From: UBA8337 sp049889915
Lineage (GTDB): Bacteria > Pseudomonadota > Alphaproteobacteria > RS24
Length of the DNA: 6,213 nt
Assembly: GCA_049889915.1 (NCBI GenBank)
Contig: JBMHCM010000007.1
Coordinates: 1-6,213 of the forward strand
Direction of reading: 5' to 3'
The notes beneath the pieces are model-generated. The model saw nothing but the letters and a program-made list of their open reading frames with translations. It was not told the DNA's origin and searched no databases. The position numbers were made by a program, and so were the translations under genes. This document shows, piece after piece, positions 5,282-6,213 of this stretch (the stretch's first letter is position 1; every line of letters begins with the position of its first letter).

Positions 5282-6213
5282 ATGGAAACACCCGTCACAC
5301 CGCTCAACCCACAACAAGAAGCATCTGATTTCAAACAGATGCCGCACAATATTGAGGCCGAACAAGGCCTGTTGGGCGCGCTGCTGATTAATAATGACGC
5401 GCTCGACCAAGTCGCTGACTTTTTAAAAGCCGATTATTTTTACGACCCGGTGCATCAACGTATTTTTGAAGCCATCTCAAAGCTGGTCGGCAATGGCAAT
5501 CTCGCCTCGCCGGTGACGCTGCAAACCTATTTGGAAATGGATGAAGGTTTGGAAGCGCTGGGCGGCGTCGGCTATTTGGCGCGGCTAGCCTCCAACGCCA
5601 CCACCATTGCCAATGCCAAACAATATGGCCGCACGATTTATGATTTAGCCATTCGCCGTCAGCTGATTGTGGTTGGGCAAGAAATGGTCGGCGATGCTTT
5701 TGAAGGCGATATTGACCAAGACCCCAATACGCAAATCGACAAGGCTGAGCAGGCGCTTTATTCGATTGCCGAAAAAGGCACCCACGCCACCGGCTTTATG
5801 GGCTTTGACCATTCGCTGACCGGCGCCATTGAAATGGCAGAAAAAGCCTATCAACGCGAGGGCTCCCTATCGGGTGTATCAACCGGTTTTAAGGGGCTGG
5901 ACGAAATGCTTGGCGGCCTGCAAGAAAGCGATCTGCTTATCCTCGCCGGTCGTCCGGCCATGGGTAAAACCGCTTTGGCCACCAATATCGCTTTCACCAT
6001 TGCGCATAATTATTTGAAAGCCAAACAGAGCGGCAATGTCGAACACAAACCGGATGGTTCAACCGAGGTGAAAGATGGCGGCGTTGTCGGCTTCTTCTCG
6101 CTGGAGATGGCGGCTGAGCAATTGGCCACACGTATGCTGGCCGAGCAAGCCGGTGTCTCATCATCCAATATTCGTAAGGGCGACATTCACGAAGATGAAT
6201 ATGCCCGCCTCGT
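5282..6213 (+). CDS. dnaB: Replicative DNA helicase DnaB, N-terminal 310 residues, cut by the window edge
   Basis: DnaB is the hexameric 5'-3' helicase that unwinds DNA at the replication fork and recruits primase. The N-terminal domain is recognised by PHNIEAEQGLLGALLINNDAL (starts at 21), FYDPVHQRIFEAI (53-65), TLQTYLE (79-85) and LGGVGYLARLASNA (93-106). A linker leads into the RecA-like motor with STGFKGLDEMLGGLQ (200-214), Walker A GRPAMGKT (223-230) and FFSLEM (271-276). Between Walker A and FFSLEM, residues about 245-267 form a hydrophilic insertion absent from E. coli DnaB; I recall similar inserts in alphaproteobacterial DnaB. Walker B and the C-terminal loops lie beyond the edge. 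The ATG at 5282 gives a normal leader of about 20 residues before the conserved PHNIEAEQ, but no Shine-Dalgarno is visible. Met20 at 5339 is an alternative start with no better site. No convincing promoter is seen in 5244-5281. Confidence 0.96.
   Translation, partial: METPVTPLNPQQEASDFKQMPHNIEAEQGLLGALLINNDALDQVADFLKADYFYDPVHQRIFEAISKLVGNGNLASPVTLQTYLEMDEGLEALGGVGYLARLASNATTIANAKQYGRTIYDLAIRRQLIVVGQEMVGDAFEGDIDQDPNTQIDKAEQALYSIAEKGTHATGFMGFDHSLTGAIEMAEKAYQREGSLSGVSTGFKGLDEMLGGLQESDLLILAGRPAMGKTALATNIAFTIAHNYLKAKQSGNVEHKPDGSTEVKDGGVVGFFSLEMAAEQLATRMLAEQAGVSSSNIRKGDIHEDEYARL

Noticed and set aside
4758..5291. Long Ser/Thr-rich open frame on the minus strand opposite rplI
   Set aside because: Its composition is what the complement of GAA/GAG/GCC codons in the acidic L9 tail yields. 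It has no recognisable domain and crosses the rplI terminator.

Overview
This window looks like an ordinary core-genome segment of an alphaproteobacterium. The evidence is the moderately GC-rich base composition, the gene order, and family-level features: S6 with an Arg/Asp-rich tail, L9 with a long acidic tail, a DUF2232 membrane protein between rpsR and rplI, and an extra loop in DnaB after the Walker A helix. I cannot place it more precisely than Alphaproteobacteria. I see no mobile element, CRISPR array, tRNA, rRNA, phage gene or defence cassette, and no clear previously undescribed system. The points worth a second look are regulatory.

Left half (1-2594, minus strand): fatty acid synthesis genes, read from right to left as fabD (malonyl-CoA:ACP transacylase), fabG (3-oxoacyl-ACP reductase), acpP (acyl carrier protein) and the first 156 codons of fabF (3-oxoacyl-ACP synthase II), which runs off the left edge. 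fabD and fabG are 10 bp apart and are followed by a probable intrinsic terminator. acpP and fabF are 15 bp apart and appear to form a second unit. FabD loads malonate onto the AcpP phosphopantetheine arm, FabF condenses it with acyl-ACP, and FabG reduces the product.

Middle (2595-2862): a divergent control region. The best promoter candidates on the two strands share nearly the same -35 bases. The rpsF leader can fold in two mutually exclusive ways, one of which covers the bases just before the rpsF start codon. This fits translational autoregulation by the S6:S18 complex.

Right half (2863-6213, plus strand): rpsF (S6), rpsR (S18), a DUF2232 polytopic membrane protein and rplI (L9), packed as one operon that ends in a strong intrinsic terminator at about 5208-5243. 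The replicative helicase gene dnaB follows and runs off the right edge. The operon supplies small and large ribosomal subunit proteins plus one conserved membrane protein of unknown role.
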